Assembly: GCA_025924715.1 (NCBI GenBank)
Contig: JAICHV010000007.1
Span: forward strand, 39,845-103,844
Direction: 5' to 3'
DNA: 64,000 nucleotides
Source of the DNA: Alphaproteobacteria bacterium
GTDB taxonomy: Bacteria > Pseudomonadota > Alphaproteobacteria > Micropepsales > Micropepsaceae
Below, piece after piece: positions 41,824 to 51,438 of the stretch; the first letter of the stretch is position 1; every line of letters begins with the position of its first letter. The notes below the pieces were generated by a model that had not been told where the DNA came from, made no database searches, and was given only the letters and a program-made list of their open reading frames with translations. The translations under genes and the position numbers were made by a program.

Positions 41824-43011
41824 TTACGACCCGCGCAGCGCCACTGCCACGGGCAGGCGAGCGGCGCGGATGGCGGGAAACAGGCCGCCGACAAAGCCGA
41901 TCGCCAGGGCCCAGACTATGCCCAGGGTGACAAGCGCGGGCGTGATTTGCAGGGAAAATACCATTTGGCTCTGCGACCCCGTCAACATGTTGAGGGTGTG
42001 GCCTCCGAATAAAACCCAGGCTATGGCCGTCCCCGCAAGCGCACCGATGGCCGACAGCAACAAGGATTCGAGAAACACCGCCCCCAATGCCGATAGAGCG
42101 TGGAAGCCCATGGCGCGCAAGGTGGCGATAAAGACGGCTTGTGCGGCCACCACGGCATACATGGTGTTAAGGGCCGCAAACACCGCGCCCACCGCCATGA
42201 CGCCGCCGATAAAATAGCCGAATACCGTCAGTATTTGAGCAAAGTCCCTCGATTGTCGCGCGAAAAATTCATCCTCGCGCACCACTTCCACCACGACCGA
42301 GGCATTACCGCCCAATGCGGTGATTAGGGTTTTGAGGGCGGCAGGGCCGGCAAGCCTGACCGTGATGCTCTGATAACCGGTTCGGTGAAAGGCCGACATC
42401 AAGGTCGGCGCGTCGGCCAGTATTTCGGAATCGTGCAAACTGTCATTGCCGGACGCGAAACTTCCCACAATGGTCCAGCTGCTGTTCTGGATGGTAAGCT
42501 GATCTCCCACCGCGAAACCGCGGAACTGGTTCTGCAGGGCCGCCCCCACAATCACTTCATGCAGACCGGAATGGAACATCCGGCCCTGAACCAGATGCAG
42601 TTCCGGCCGGAGCGTGGTCGCCAGCGGGCCGACGCCGCGCAGCAACACGTTCTTGATGACGCCATCATTGAAGGCGACGGCGCGAAACTGGGTCAGCATC
42701 TCCGCAGATAGAATAGGCCGCCCCTGGACGTCCCGTGCGATGCCCGGCGCATCGGGCACCGCGGCGGCGGCATCGCGCGACAAGAAGCTACTGCCTTCGC
42801 TTTGGGCACCTTGGGACACAATGATGGCCCGGTCTGCCCGTCCCGCCGCGGCGAAAACATGTTCAAATCCCTGAACCATCGCCAACACGCTGACCAGGAC
42901 ACCCACCACGCCTGCCACCCCGGCCATCAATACCAATGCCGCGCCCCAGCGTTGGGGAAGCGTGGCCAGATTGATGCGGATTACCGCGGCAAGCTGGCGA
43001 AAAATGCTCAT
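41824..43011 (-). CDS. FtsX-type ABC transporter permease (second of pair)
   Basis: 395 residues: one N-terminal helix, a large extracytoplasmic domain (about 50-265) and three C-terminal helices (GYFIGGVMAVGAVFAALNTMY, ALGAVFLESLLLSAIGALAGTAIAWVLF, LVTLGIVWALAIGFVGGLFPAI), i.e. the MacB/LolC FtsX fold. It starts 4 nt after the upstream permease stop with an AAGGA site, so the two are co-translated. No ATP-binding subunit lies next to either. Confidence 0.85.
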   Translation of the reverse strand: MSIFRQLAAVIRINLATLPQRWGAALVLMAGVAGVVGVLVSVLAMVQGFEHVFAAAGRADRAIIVSQGAQSEGSSFLSRDAAAAVPDAPGIARDVQGRPILSAEMLTQFRAVAFNDGVIKNVLLRGVGPLATTLRPELHLVQGRMFHSGLHEVIVGAALQNQFRGFAVGDQLTIQNSSWTIVGSFASGNDSLHDSEILADAPTLMSAFHRTGYQSITVRLAGPAALKTLITALGGNASVVVEVVREDEFFARQSRDFAQILTVFGYFIGGVMAVGAVFAALNTMYAVVAAQAVFIATLRAMGFHALSALGAVFLESLLLSAIGALAGTAIAWVLFGGHTLNMLTGSQSQMVFSLQITPALVTLGIVWALAIGFVGGLFPAIRAARLPVAVALRGS

Positions 43012-43015
43012 GTCC

Positions 43016-44164
43016 TTACCGCCTCACCAGCGCCTGGATGACGGTAAGGCGGCGCGCCTTCCAGCCCGGTATCAGCCCGCAGACAATTCCGATCAGGGCC
43101 GCCGCGATCAAACCCTCGAGCACCACAATCGGAGGCGGATGGGGCAACAAGCCGCCAAGCACCCTGGCGAGCGCGGGCACACCAAACCAGGCGAGCGCCA
43201 GCCCAAGGACCGCGGCACCCAGGCAGAGAAACACCGCTTCGCCCATCACCAGAACGGCCACTTGGCCGTCCGTGAAGCCCAGAGTCTTGAGGATGGCAAA
43301 CTCGGGAATCCGCTCGCGGAAGGATTGCATCAGGGCATTGCCGACCAGGAGCAACAGAGTGAAGAAAACGGCGGCCAGGATGGAATCCAGGAAGAAGTCT
43401 ATATTGCCGATGCGGGCCAACAGCGACTGTGCGAGATCCCTCGCGCTCATGGTCCTGGTCTGTACGGGAGAATTCACGAACAGATTGTCGATGGCCTCCG
43501 AGATCGCTCCCGCGCGCGCCGGATTTGCGATACGGGCCAGGAATTGCGTCACCGTGCCTGCGCCGATAGCGCGGCCCTTGTCGATGTAATCGTAATTGGT
43601 CAAAACAACGGAATCGGCGCTGCCAAGTCCGCCTTCCAGTTCCACCAATCCGACAATGCGGAGCTGCCAATCCATGCTACCGCTTTTTTGCGGCAGGGAC
43701 TGGACATGCACGGACACCTGGTCTCCGCGTTTCCAACCGGTCCTTTGCGCCAGGCCCCGCGTAATCAGGGCGCCGTTGGGCGTTTGCGCCAAGGCCCGCC
43801 GATCTTCCGGCGAAGCTTTTATCGGACCTTGGTCCACCTGGAAAAGGGAAGGATCATAGGCCAGGAAGCCAAGCCCGTTTTTCGGGTCTTTGAAATAGCC
43901 GTTGGTTTCATTCCCGTAAGAAATATCGCGCACACCGGACAGCGCCGCTATTTGGCGCAGATAAGCAAAAGGCATCGGCAAATAGGCCGGGTTGCTGATC
44001 ACCAGGACGTCCAGATGCTGGTTGCTTACGAATTGCGCGAAAAACGTGTCGGCCCCCTGCAAGAGCCCGAACAACAAAAACGCCACCATACCGGAAAGCA
44101 GAGTAAGGGTACTGCGCGCTCGGTTGCGCCTCAGCCCCGCGAAAATGAGAGGAATGAATTTCAT
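43016..44164 (-). CDS. FtsX-type ABC transporter permease (first of pair)
   Basis: 382 residues from ATG 44164. MKFIPLIFAGLRRNRARSTLTLLSGMVAFLLFGLLQGAD is a MacB-like first helix. A periplasmic domain follows (about 45-255), then FFLDSILAAVFFTLLLLVGNALMQSFRERIPEFAILKTLGFTDGQVAVLVMGEAVFLCLGAAVLGL and the closing helix. Together with the next gene it should form the membrane part of a tripartite or lipoprotein-export type ABC system. The missing ATPase must be supplied from elsewhere, unless the system is inactive. Confidence 0.85.
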   Translation of the reverse strand: MKFIPLIFAGLRRNRARSTLTLLSGMVAFLLFGLLQGADTFFAQFVSNQHLDVLVISNPAYLPMPFAYLRQIAALSGVRDISYGNETNGYFKDPKNGLGFLAYDPSLFQVDQGPIKASPEDRRALAQTPNGALITRGLAQRTGWKRGDQVSVHVQSLPQKSGSMDWQLRIVGLVELEGGLGSADSVVLTNYDYIDKGRAIGAGTVTQFLARIANPARAGAISEAIDNLFVNSPVQTRTMSARDLAQSLLARIGNIDFFLDSILAAVFFTLLLLVGNALMQSFRERIPEFAILKTLGFTDGQVAVLVMGEAVFLCLGAAVLGLALAWFGVPALARVLGGLLPHPPPIVVLEGLIAAALIGIVCGLIPGWKARRLTVIQALVRR

Positions 44165-44291
44165 GCCGACCCCGCCCCGCCGCTCTATAGCACAATCGCG
44201 GGGGGCCGTCCCATGCTTGGTGCGCGCGCCGTTCGGGCCGGCGTCGGACTTCGTTTGACGGATGCGCGATGTTGAGGTGCCGCTTAACGCC

Positions 44292-45329
44292 TCACCGCGC
44301 CATGTGTTTGGCAAAAAATGCCGCGATCTCGCCAAAGGCTTCGCGGGTTTCGGGGATGTTGTCGCCGCGGCCATATTGGGCGTGGCTTTCGCCCTCATAG
44401 ACATTCAGGTCCGCCTCCACCCCGGCGCGGCGCAATTTGCGGTGGGTGCGCACCGTGTTCGACAGCAAAAGATCGCGCGTGCCGGTGGTCAGAATGGCGG
44501 GCGGAAAGCCATGCATGTCGCCATAGATCGGCGAGATCAGCGGGTCTTTGAGGTCATGGCCATGGGCATACACCACCGTGGCGGCATCGCAAAAACCGTC
44601 GCGCGAGACCAGCACATTGTCGATCCCCTCATTGGTGTAGAAGCTGTCGCCCACTTTGGTGGCGTCGGCCATCGGCGTGCCGACGCCGATGGCGGCGGGC
44701 ATCGGCAGGCCCAAGGCCTTGGCCTTCAGCATCATCTCCAGCGTCAGGGCGCCGCCGGCCGAGGTGCCGAACACCGCGACGCGTTTGGGTCCGGCGGTTT
44801 TGAGGGCGGCGCGATAGACCGTCATGGCGTCGTCCAGGGCGGCGGGAAAATAGGCTTCCGGCGGCATGCGGTAATCCACCGAGATCACTTTGAAATGGCC
44901 CAATCCCGCCATCAGGATGCCTTCGATGGTACCCGCCTCGCCCGGCGACAGCACATAACAGCCGCCATGAACATGCACGAGCAGCCTTGCGCGATTGGCC
45001 GCCGGAAGGGTTTTGGGCGTGATCACATGCACCCGCACCCCGCCGATGGTCTCAGCCGTCATGGTCAGCCCCAGCCGCTCCAGCAGGCCGGGGATGCGCT
45101 GGACCGCCGCCACCGCACCGGCATCGGCGCTGACGCGTGCCTCTTCCCCGGTCTTCCACAGCGGATTGACATTGGGATTGGGCGGATTGGCGATGATCGC
45201 CTGCATTTGCGGGCTGATATCGTCGCTATGGGGCGCGGGCAACACGCGCGCGGGCAGCGACAGATCCGCCGCCAAGGCACCGCCGGCCAATCCCAGCGAC
45301 AGAAAAGCGAAAAGAAAAATGCGTGTCAT
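44292..45329 (-). CDS. Secreted alpha/beta-hydrolase, hormone-sensitive-lipase family
   Basis: 345 residues from ATG 45329, giving the signal peptide MTRIFLFAFLSLGLAGGALA. HSL motif HGGCYVLSPGEAG (Cys where Gly/Ala is usual) forms the oxyanion hole; the nucleophile is in VFGTSAGGALTLEM, and the acid and His are in TGTRDLLLSNTVR and YEGESHAQYG. It hydrolyses esters outside the cytoplasm; substrate unknown. It lies among same-strand genes, 65 bp after the heme-motif gene. Confidence 0.87.
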   Translation of the reverse strand: MTRIFLFAFLSLGLAGGALAADLSLPARVLPAPHSDDISPQMQAIIANPPNPNVNPLWKTGEEARVSADAGAVAAVQRIPGLLERLGLTMTAETIGGVRVHVITPKTLPAANRARLLVHVHGGCYVLSPGEAGTIEGILMAGLGHFKVISVDYRMPPEAYFPAALDDAMTVYRAALKTAGPKRVAVFGTSAGGALTLEMMLKAKALGLPMPAAIGVGTPMADATKVGDSFYTNEGIDNVLVSRDGFCDAATVVYAHGHDLKDPLISPIYGDMHGFPPAILTTGTRDLLLSNTVRTHRKLRRAGVEADLNVYEGESHAQYGRGDNIPETREAFGEIAAFFAKHMAR

Positions 45330-45394
45330 GGCGCCCCCAGCCGGTTCTTGTTCGGAGACTTTAGAGCCCAGTTCGGAAAAGAACAGTACCCGCG

Positions 45395-46711
45395 TTACCG
45401 GCTTGCTTCCTTGGTCTTGGCGCCGCTCGGCTCTTCCACGGTTTTCCAATAATCCGGCAAGCCCGGTTTTGTCGCGGCCAGGATATTGATGGCCGCGGCG
45501 GCTTTGGCCGGGTTCAGTTTGGCGGCAGGCTCGCTCTTGGCGGCGCCGTGCAGCACATCATAGAGCCGGTGCAGAACAACGTCTTTGGCGCGCGGATTGA
45601 GGCTGTCAAAGGCCTGGCTGTAGACCATGTAGGACAGCGGATAGCGAAACAGCGCAGCGCTCAGGTCGAAATCGCGCAGGCTGCGTCCCAGCCGGTCTCG
45701 CGGCCCCTGCGCGGCAAAGTCCTTGGTGAAAGTGGAGCTGCCGGTCACCGGTGACGGCAGCGGGACCGCGTCGGCAAAGGTCATATAGGCAACCAGGTCC
45801 TTGATGGAGGTATCGATGTCGTCCTGGGTGGCGCGCAACTCCGGCTTCACGTCATGGTTGTCCAACCCGCGATACTGGGCATTGATCTGGGTGATCAGGT
45901 TCACGAAGCCCGATTGATGCTCCAGCGTCAGCAAGGACACGATGTCGCTGCCGGATTGCAGATAACGGCTGGTATTCACCCGCCCCGCCAGCGAGGTCAG
46001 ATTGAGGCCGCCCGCCGGCACCGCCACAGGATTGGCGGCGTCGAGCGTAACATTGCCGCGGTGCTTCATCGCGCCGGTGGTGCCGGTCACATACCAGCCG
46101 CCATAGCGATTCTCGAAAGGCGTGCGATCATCGGTGAGACGGAACGGGCGGGCGGTATCGATATTCATCAGCTTGCCGCCGGGGCCGGTGTCGGAATCGG
46201 CCACCATCATCCCCGAGGCCCAGCGGCTGGAAAATGCGTGACAGATGCTGCATTCGCCGGTGCGGCGAACGAAATGCGGCTTGTCGGTCTTGGCCATATC
46301 CAGCGTGTAAAAAGCCACGCCGCCATTTTTGTCTTCGGTCATCAGCTCGATCACCCGGCCATTCGGAACCGAGCCCAGCGCCACATTGTCCTGATAATAA
46401 AGGGCGCGGGGGGTGTTCTGATTGATCAGGTCAAACTGGAAACTGCTGGCGGAAAATACCAGCAGCTGGGAACTTTCAGGCACGTGCAAGGCCTTCAGCA
46501 GCGACGGAAGATAACCCTGCTCGCCATAGGCCAGTTTGACGGAACCGCTGTCGAGCTGCTGCTGCAATTGTTCCACGACATTGCTCGCCGAAATATCGGC
46601 CGCGTGGCTGGAAAGCGCGCCAATGCCGGCCAGACCCGCGACGATGGTCGCGGGTCTGGCCCAGCAGGCAATTTTCCCCGTCATCTTGCGATGGTTTGGT
46701 TCTTTGGTCAT
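45395..46711 (-). CDS. Secreted single-heme-motif (CxxCH) protein
   Basis: 438 residues from ATG 46711 (AAGG site). A signal sequence (MTGKIACWARPATIVAGLAGIGALSSHAAD) precedes a large domain with one c-type heme site C154-S-I-C-H158 in RRTGECSICHAFSSR. Further conserved-looking blocks are LMNIDTARPFRLTDDRTPFENRYGGWYVTGTTGAMKHRGN and GRVNTSRYLQSGSDIVSLLTLEHQSGFVNLITQ. The same block order occurs in acidobacterial and planctomycete periplasmic proteins of unknown function. Probably a periplasmic electron carrier or heme enzyme. Confidence 0.75.
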   Translation of the reverse strand: MTKEPNHRKMTGKIACWARPATIVAGLAGIGALSSHAADISASNVVEQLQQQLDSGSVKLAYGEQGYLPSLLKALHVPESSQLLVFSASSFQFDLINQNTPRALYYQDNVALGSVPNGRVIELMTEDKNGGVAFYTLDMAKTDKPHFVRRTGECSICHAFSSRWASGMMVADSDTGPGGKLMNIDTARPFRLTDDRTPFENRYGGWYVTGTTGAMKHRGNVTLDAANPVAVPAGGLNLTSLAGRVNTSRYLQSGSDIVSLLTLEHQSGFVNLITQINAQYRGLDNHDVKPELRATQDDIDTSIKDLVAYMTFADAVPLPSPVTGSSTFTKDFAAQGPRDRLGRSLRDFDLSAALFRYPLSYMVYSQAFDSLNPRAKDVVLHRLYDVLHGAAKSEPAAKLNPAKAAAAINILAATKPGLPDYWKTVEEPSGAKTKEASR

Positions 46712-46879
46712 GGCCTTGTCAGCAATCGCCCAATCGCGCCGGACGGTAGGGCCCGACCGGTATTTAGGCAATATCGCGCGCGGGCAGTTAGTGTCGCACG
46801 ACGGATCGGCGATGCTTATGCACCGCGAATGTGACCACTAGAAGGCGAGCTTTGATTGCGCGGCGCGCTTGCGGCACGC

Positions 46880-49594
46880 CTAACGTTCCGCGCCCAGCGG
46901 GCCGATGGCGAGCGTCGGGTCGGAGATATTGGTTCCCGCGGCTCTGAAGCTGATAAACGAAAGCGGTATCGTGCAATTGGTGCACGGACCGTGATATTGC
47001 AGCTCCCGGATCTGTTTATAAAGATTTTCGGAATGGGGAATTCCGATCACCGCGCCCATCGCGGCGCTGGCCGCCAGGATGCTGGTCAAACCGTTTGGGA
47101 CGGACGGGTTGGTGCCGCCGCCATCCGCGATCAGGCCGCCGCTTTGTGCCGCGCATCCCTGCCAGGGACGGCTTCCCCAATCGCCGCCCAGCGCGGCCGT
47201 GGTGTTGGCGTAAAACTCGTTCCAGCTCACCGGAAGTTGCCGCTGCCCGTTCACGGTTTTTGACGGCGCCACCAGTCTTGCCGGACCGGCCCAGAAGCAT
47301 CCGCCGCCGCCGACGCCGCCGGCGGGATCCATGCGGGAAATGACCTGCTTGTAGAAATAGTTTTTCAGGAATGCCGCCGCATGCGGATATTCCCCGCGCC
47401 AGGCATTCATTCCATAGGACAAAAACACGAAGTCGTCCTGCCACCACTGATAGGTGGTACCGCCATTGATGTCGTTCCAATAATATCCCAGCGATTTTTC
47501 GGCTGGACTTGTCTCGCTGCGCGAGACCTCGTCGGTATAAGCGACATCATCGGCGACCAGGTCGTGAAGGTAAGGCGCAAGGGGGCTGCCCGCCGGCTCG
47601 AAGAAATCCGCCATATCGATGATCCGCCGCGCCCATCCGACCCCGCGAGTCTGCTCGCTCACCGAGTTTTTGGGGGCCAACACCCGGTAATATGTCGTTT
47701 TGCCGGCGGTCACGATGGGGAAAGCAATATTTCCCACAACGGCATTGGCTTCGCTGACCAATTGCGCCTGCCATTCCGGCTGGCCGGTTTTCAGATAAGG
47801 CGCCTGCTGCGGCGCCGGCATGTGACTGGCGTCGAGCCAGACACCATAGCGTTCATAGATGATTCCAAGATCGGCCGGATTGGTACTGGGTGTCAGCCAT
47901 TTTGTGCCGGTGCTGAAAGGATAAGTGCGCTGATTGGGCTGCGGGTGACCCAGGGCGGGATAGACTGTGCCATTCTTGTTGGGACCGTTGTTGAAAACAT
48001 CCGGAAAGCCCGTGGTTTCATCGATATGGTACATATGCTGGACGCTGAAACTGGCGGCCGTTGCCAAGCTGTTTTGGGCCGCGATGGCGTCATAGGGCAT
48101 GAACAGGGAGATCGCGCCCACACGGTTCAGATAGCCGATGCGGTCGTCGCCGGGACCATCGCCGGCCGCGTTCAGGTCCGCGGGATAGTAATAAGCATTG
48201 GCGAAATATTCGGCCGCCGGGCCGGTCGCCGCCAGCAATTTGCCGAACAATGCGGTGAGATAGGGCGGCACCGCTTTCGACTTCTGAGTGAGATATTCAA
48301 ACTCATGGCCAACCAGGATCGGCGGCGCAGGCATGGCGGTTCCGTCGCTATTGATCCAGAACCGTTGCGCCGTCTCATCCAGCGCCAAAAAGCCGGAGAA
48401 TGGCGTCGTCACCGCGACCGGCGTTGCCTTTATAGGGCTGCCTCCGTCATCGCCGAAGGTCACGGGCGCATCGGGCGTGGGACAAGCCTGGGTCGGCCCG
48501 CATTGATGGGCAAAAAGCTTGAACCTGTCGGTGATCAATTCGGTGTTCGGCCCCGCAGTATCGAAAAAATAGGGAACACCCGCCGAAATGCCGGCAGGAA
48601 GTTTGTTGCCGGACAGCATAACGCCGAAAACGCCGGCGGCGCGTTCCACCCAGCTGCTACGGCCGCCTGCAAAAATTATCTGGCCGCTGCGGTGATCGAA
48701 GCTGACCGCCGAGGCGCGCGCGTCGGTGTCTCCCCCCAAACTATAGATAAGGTTCTTGCCGTTCAGGATTCGTGCGGAAAAGACATAACCCCCTTCCGGC
48801 ATCGACCCCACCGCGCCGCCCGCAATCGGGCCCCAGGTGTTGGGCTGCGATATCTGGGCGGCGATACTGCAGGGACAGGGCGCCTGGTCCGATCCCCACA
48901 GATCGATCCAGACGTCGGTGCGAATCCATTTGTGGAAGGCGAGATCGTTTTCACGGCGGGCATATTGGAAAGCATGAATCCCGAACCGCGCCGGCCCTTG
49001 CGCGACCACGTCCCAGCCGCAACGCGGATTTTGGCCGTAACCCGATCCGGCCTTGAACGCCGCGCATTGCTTCAGCACATAATTGAGCGATAGCAGATCC
49101 CAGGTGCCCTCTTCCTTTTTGCCTTGGGCTTCGGAGAGGTCGGAGCTCTTTATGGCGATGTCGGTTTTGGCCAAGATGGCCGCCACCGAGAGTTTCGCGC
49201 GCCTGTCGGCGCCGCCTTTCACGGATGAGATTTGGTAGACGGCGCTTTGCCCCGGACTGAGCGGCTGGTTGTCGAAAAAAGAAATGGCGCAAACCTTGCG
49301 GCTGTTATCCTGCCGCCATAACGAACAGCGGTCTTCTTGCGCGGCTGCCACGATCGCGCCGCCGCTGCGGGCAATTTGTATTCGGTTGGCTGCGGGAATA
49401 TCGCCGGTCTGGAAGGCGGCTGCGAGCGTCACCAGTCTTTGGGCGGTTTTGGCCTTGCTGCTGTTCTTGATGGTAAAGGACGTGATCTGGCGCGCTTGGG
49501 CAGATGACGGCTGCGCTTGGACCGCTGGGGATATCAAGCAAAGGGCTGCGGTAATGGAAAACACCGCCCCCAGTTTTATCCATAATTCATGCAT
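46880..49594 (-). CDS. Large secreted protein of unknown function (RIFT-barrel-like N-terminus)
   Basis: 904 residues with a signal peptide (LGAVFSITAALCLISPAVQAQ). The N-terminal 130 residues (QITSFTIKNSSKAKTAQRLVTLAAAFQTGDIPAANRIQIARSGGAIVAAAQEDRCSLWRQDNSRKVCAISFF) resemble the RIFT-barrel module of exo-rhamnogalacturonan-lyase-like proteins, which reads as a small surface-binding or catalytic barrel. The middle and C-terminal parts are rich in Trp, Tyr and Gly with many Cys (GPCTNCTIPLSF) and an alpha-helical block near 430-720. No catalytic motif can be named. Position 49594 is the first of several ATGs. Confidence 0.7.
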   Translation of the reverse strand: MHELWIKLGAVFSITAALCLISPAVQAQPSSAQARQITSFTIKNSSKAKTAQRLVTLAAAFQTGDIPAANRIQIARSGGAIVAAAQEDRCSLWRQDNSRKVCAISFFDNQPLSPGQSAVYQISSVKGGADRRAKLSVAAILAKTDIAIKSSDLSEAQGKKEEGTWDLLSLNYVLKQCAAFKAGSGYGQNPRCGWDVVAQGPARFGIHAFQYARRENDLAFHKWIRTDVWIDLWGSDQAPCPCSIAAQISQPNTWGPIAGGAVGSMPEGGYVFSARILNGKNLIYSLGGDTDARASAVSFDHRSGQIIFAGGRSSWVERAAGVFGVMLSGNKLPAGISAGVPYFFDTAGPNTELITDRFKLFAHQCGPTQACPTPDAPVTFGDDGGSPIKATPVAVTTPFSGFLALDETAQRFWINSDGTAMPAPPILVGHEFEYLTQKSKAVPPYLTALFGKLLAATGPAAEYFANAYYYPADLNAAGDGPGDDRIGYLNRVGAISLFMPYDAIAAQNSLATAASFSVQHMYHIDETTGFPDVFNNGPNKNGTVYPALGHPQPNQRTYPFSTGTKWLTPSTNPADLGIIYERYGVWLDASHMPAPQQAPYLKTGQPEWQAQLVSEANAVVGNIAFPIVTAGKTTYYRVLAPKNSVSEQTRGVGWARRIIDMADFFEPAGSPLAPYLHDLVADDVAYTDEVSRSETSPAEKSLGYYWNDINGGTTYQWWQDDFVFLSYGMNAWRGEYPHAAAFLKNYFYKQVISRMDPAGGVGGGGCFWAGPARLVAPSKTVNGQRQLPVSWNEFYANTTAALGGDWGSRPWQGCAAQSGGLIADGGGTNPSVPNGLTSILAASAAMGAVIGIPHSENLYKQIRELQYHGPCTNCTIPLSFISFRAAGTNISDPTLAIGPLGAER

Positions 49595-49850
49595 GGAATT
49601 GTGTTTCTAAAAACAAAAATGAGACTTCGGTTATTCACGGCCCATGCCAAACCGCGGCCCCTGCGATCACAAGGCCCCGTCGGCAAAAGCTGATCGCCCA
49701 ATACGCCGTTGGAAATGCTGCGCGCCCCGAAAAGTTCCAATCTCTCGACTTTGTTCTGATGGCAAAAGCCGCGTATAACCGGACATCCGCACTCAGGCGG
49801 GTCACGATAGCGGGCCGGGCGTGCCGCCCCGGCCGAAACATGAGGCGTCC

Positions 49851-51101
49851 ATGGAGGCAGGACAGGACGGTGACAGCCGCGCCGGCCACCCGGGCGCCCC
49901 CCAGGAAGTTTGCGATCCGCCGGCGAAAACCGGAACCGGCAAGCCGAAGCTTCTTTATGTCGACTGTCTGCGCGGTTATGCGATCCTGATGGTGATCGCG
50001 ACGCATGTGACCTATGCGGTGCCGCAACTGCCTTATCCGGTCCACCGCCTGACGAGTTTTGGCTGGTTCGGCGTGCAGCTCTTCTTCCTGGCGAGCTGCC
50101 TGACCCTCATGATGTCCTCGGACTTCGAGCGCTCTCGAGCCGGATCCATGAATGTGGGAAATTTCTTCATTCGCCGGTTTTTGCGGATCGCGCCCATGTA
50201 TTATCTGGCCGGCGTCTTTTACTGGTTTGCCAGTTCGCATGCCGGCGCCAACCTGGCACAGGCCATTTCGGCCGTGACCTTCACCAATGCCTGGGGCCCC
50301 GCGATCATGCCCACCACCGGCGGTTGGCAGCTTGTGCCGGGCGGCTGGAGCATCGGCGTGGAATTCACCTTTTATTTCGTCTTCCCGCTCTTTTTCGCCG
50401 TTGCGACCACCTGGCGCCGCGCCTTGCTGATTTTTCTCGGCAGCCTCGTCCTGGGCGCGGCGATGGATAGTGCGGTGGTCGGGCCCTTAACCGGGAAATA
50501 TGGATTCACGCCCACCGATAATTTCCTGTTCTTCTGGTTCTTCAATCAGGCCAGCGTCTTCGCGCTAGGCGGACTGGTATTCTTCGCGGTCAAAGCCTTG
50601 GGCAAAAACGTGGTTCTGGCCGCGCGGCTCAGAAGCGGTTCCACCGCGATTGCGGTCGCTTGCCTGGCGCTCTTGGCCTTGCTGGCGCTGGGGTCCGATA
50701 ACTTTACCCATTACTTGGCCTTGCGGCCCGTCCTTCCCGGATTTGTTCCGGTGGTCGTGCTGTTCGCGGTCTTCATCCTCGCCCTTTCGCAGGCCAAATC
50801 CGCTCTGTTTGTGAACCGCGCCATCGGCAGCATGGGACAAGTGAGCTTCAGCGCCTATCTATTGCATTTTGCCGTCCTCGACTGGGTCATCCAAAAGCAT
50901 CCCGACACCTTCCATCTGAACGCGAGGGGCTTTGCTGCGATCGGCGTGTTCGTGATCGCCTATGCCACGGTTGTAATTCTCACCTATCTCGTCTCGGCCA
51001 TGACCTATCGGATGATTGAATTGCCCATGATCGGCCTGGCCAAACAGATCACGCGCAGATCGGCTGTTCCAGCCGCGGTCGCGAGCTCGCAGGCACCCTG
51101 A
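49851..51101 (+). CDS. Acyltransferase-3 family membrane protein
   Basis: 416 residues from ATG 49851 (GAGGCG site). LLYVDCLRGYAILMVIATHVTYAV holds the catalytic-type His of the R-x10-H motif (RGYAILMVIATH). Ten or so membrane helices follow, with SFGWFGVQLFFLASC, FFIRRFLRIAPMYY and GGWSIGVEFTFYFVFPLFF. Members (OafA/NodX-like) O-acylate surface polysaccharides, lipids or macrolides. Substrate not predictable; the nearby secreted unknowns and lipase hint at envelope modification. Confidence 0.88.
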   Translation: MEAGQDGDSRAGHPGAPQEVCDPPAKTGTGKPKLLYVDCLRGYAILMVIATHVTYAVPQLPYPVHRLTSFGWFGVQLFFLASCLTLMMSSDFERSRAGSMNVGNFFIRRFLRIAPMYYLAGVFYWFASSHAGANLAQAISAVTFTNAWGPAIMPTTGGWQLVPGGWSIGVEFTFYFVFPLFFAVATTWRRALLIFLGSLVLGAAMDSAVVGPLTGKYGFTPTDNFLFFWFFNQASVFALGGLVFFAVKALGKNVVLAARLRSGSTAIAVACLALLALLALGSDNFTHYLALRPVLPGFVPVVVLFAVFILALSQAKSALFVNRAIGSMGQVSFSAYLLHFAVLDWVIQKHPDTFHLNARGFAAIGVFVIAYATVVILTYLVSAMTYRMIELPMIGLAKQITRRSAVPAAVASSQAP

Positions 51102-51122
51102 TACGGGCTCGCTGCTCGGGCG

Positions 51123-51365
51123 TCAGGCCAGGAAATTCACGGGCGCATGTGGGGCCGCCGGCCTGCTCTGAGCTTCTTCTGTCGCCACGTTGGCTTCCGT
51201 CGCCAAATCGGCGCCCGTGGCGATGAAGAAAGCACGCGCATCCAGCACGGCGGCGGTATCCAGGAACAGATCCCGGTGGGCGACATAGTCCGGCTGCCAG
51301 GCAAAACGGCGCAGGGCACGGGCCATGTTGAACAGATCGCGCAGATCCAGAAGGGCATCGGTCAT
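51123..51365 (-). CDS. Hypothetical small protein
   Basis: 80 residues. MTDALLDLRDLFNMARALRRFAWQPDYVAHRDLFLDTAAVLDARAFFIATGADLATEANV is helical and acidic. The codon pattern is that of the neighbouring genes, and the antisense frame is less convincing. No clear ribosome site is present before ATG 51365. It may be co-transcribed with thyA (73 bp upstream on the same strand). Not recognised. Confidence 0.5.
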   Translation of the reverse strand: MTDALLDLRDLFNMARALRRFAWQPDYVAHRDLFLDTAAVLDARAFFIATGADLATEANVATEEAQSRPAAPHAPVNFLA

Positions 51366-51438
51366 GGAGCGACAATGACGGGCGCAGCCACCCGTTCCGC
51401 AGCCCGGGCGCGGAACCGCTATCAGCGTAAAGAAAACC

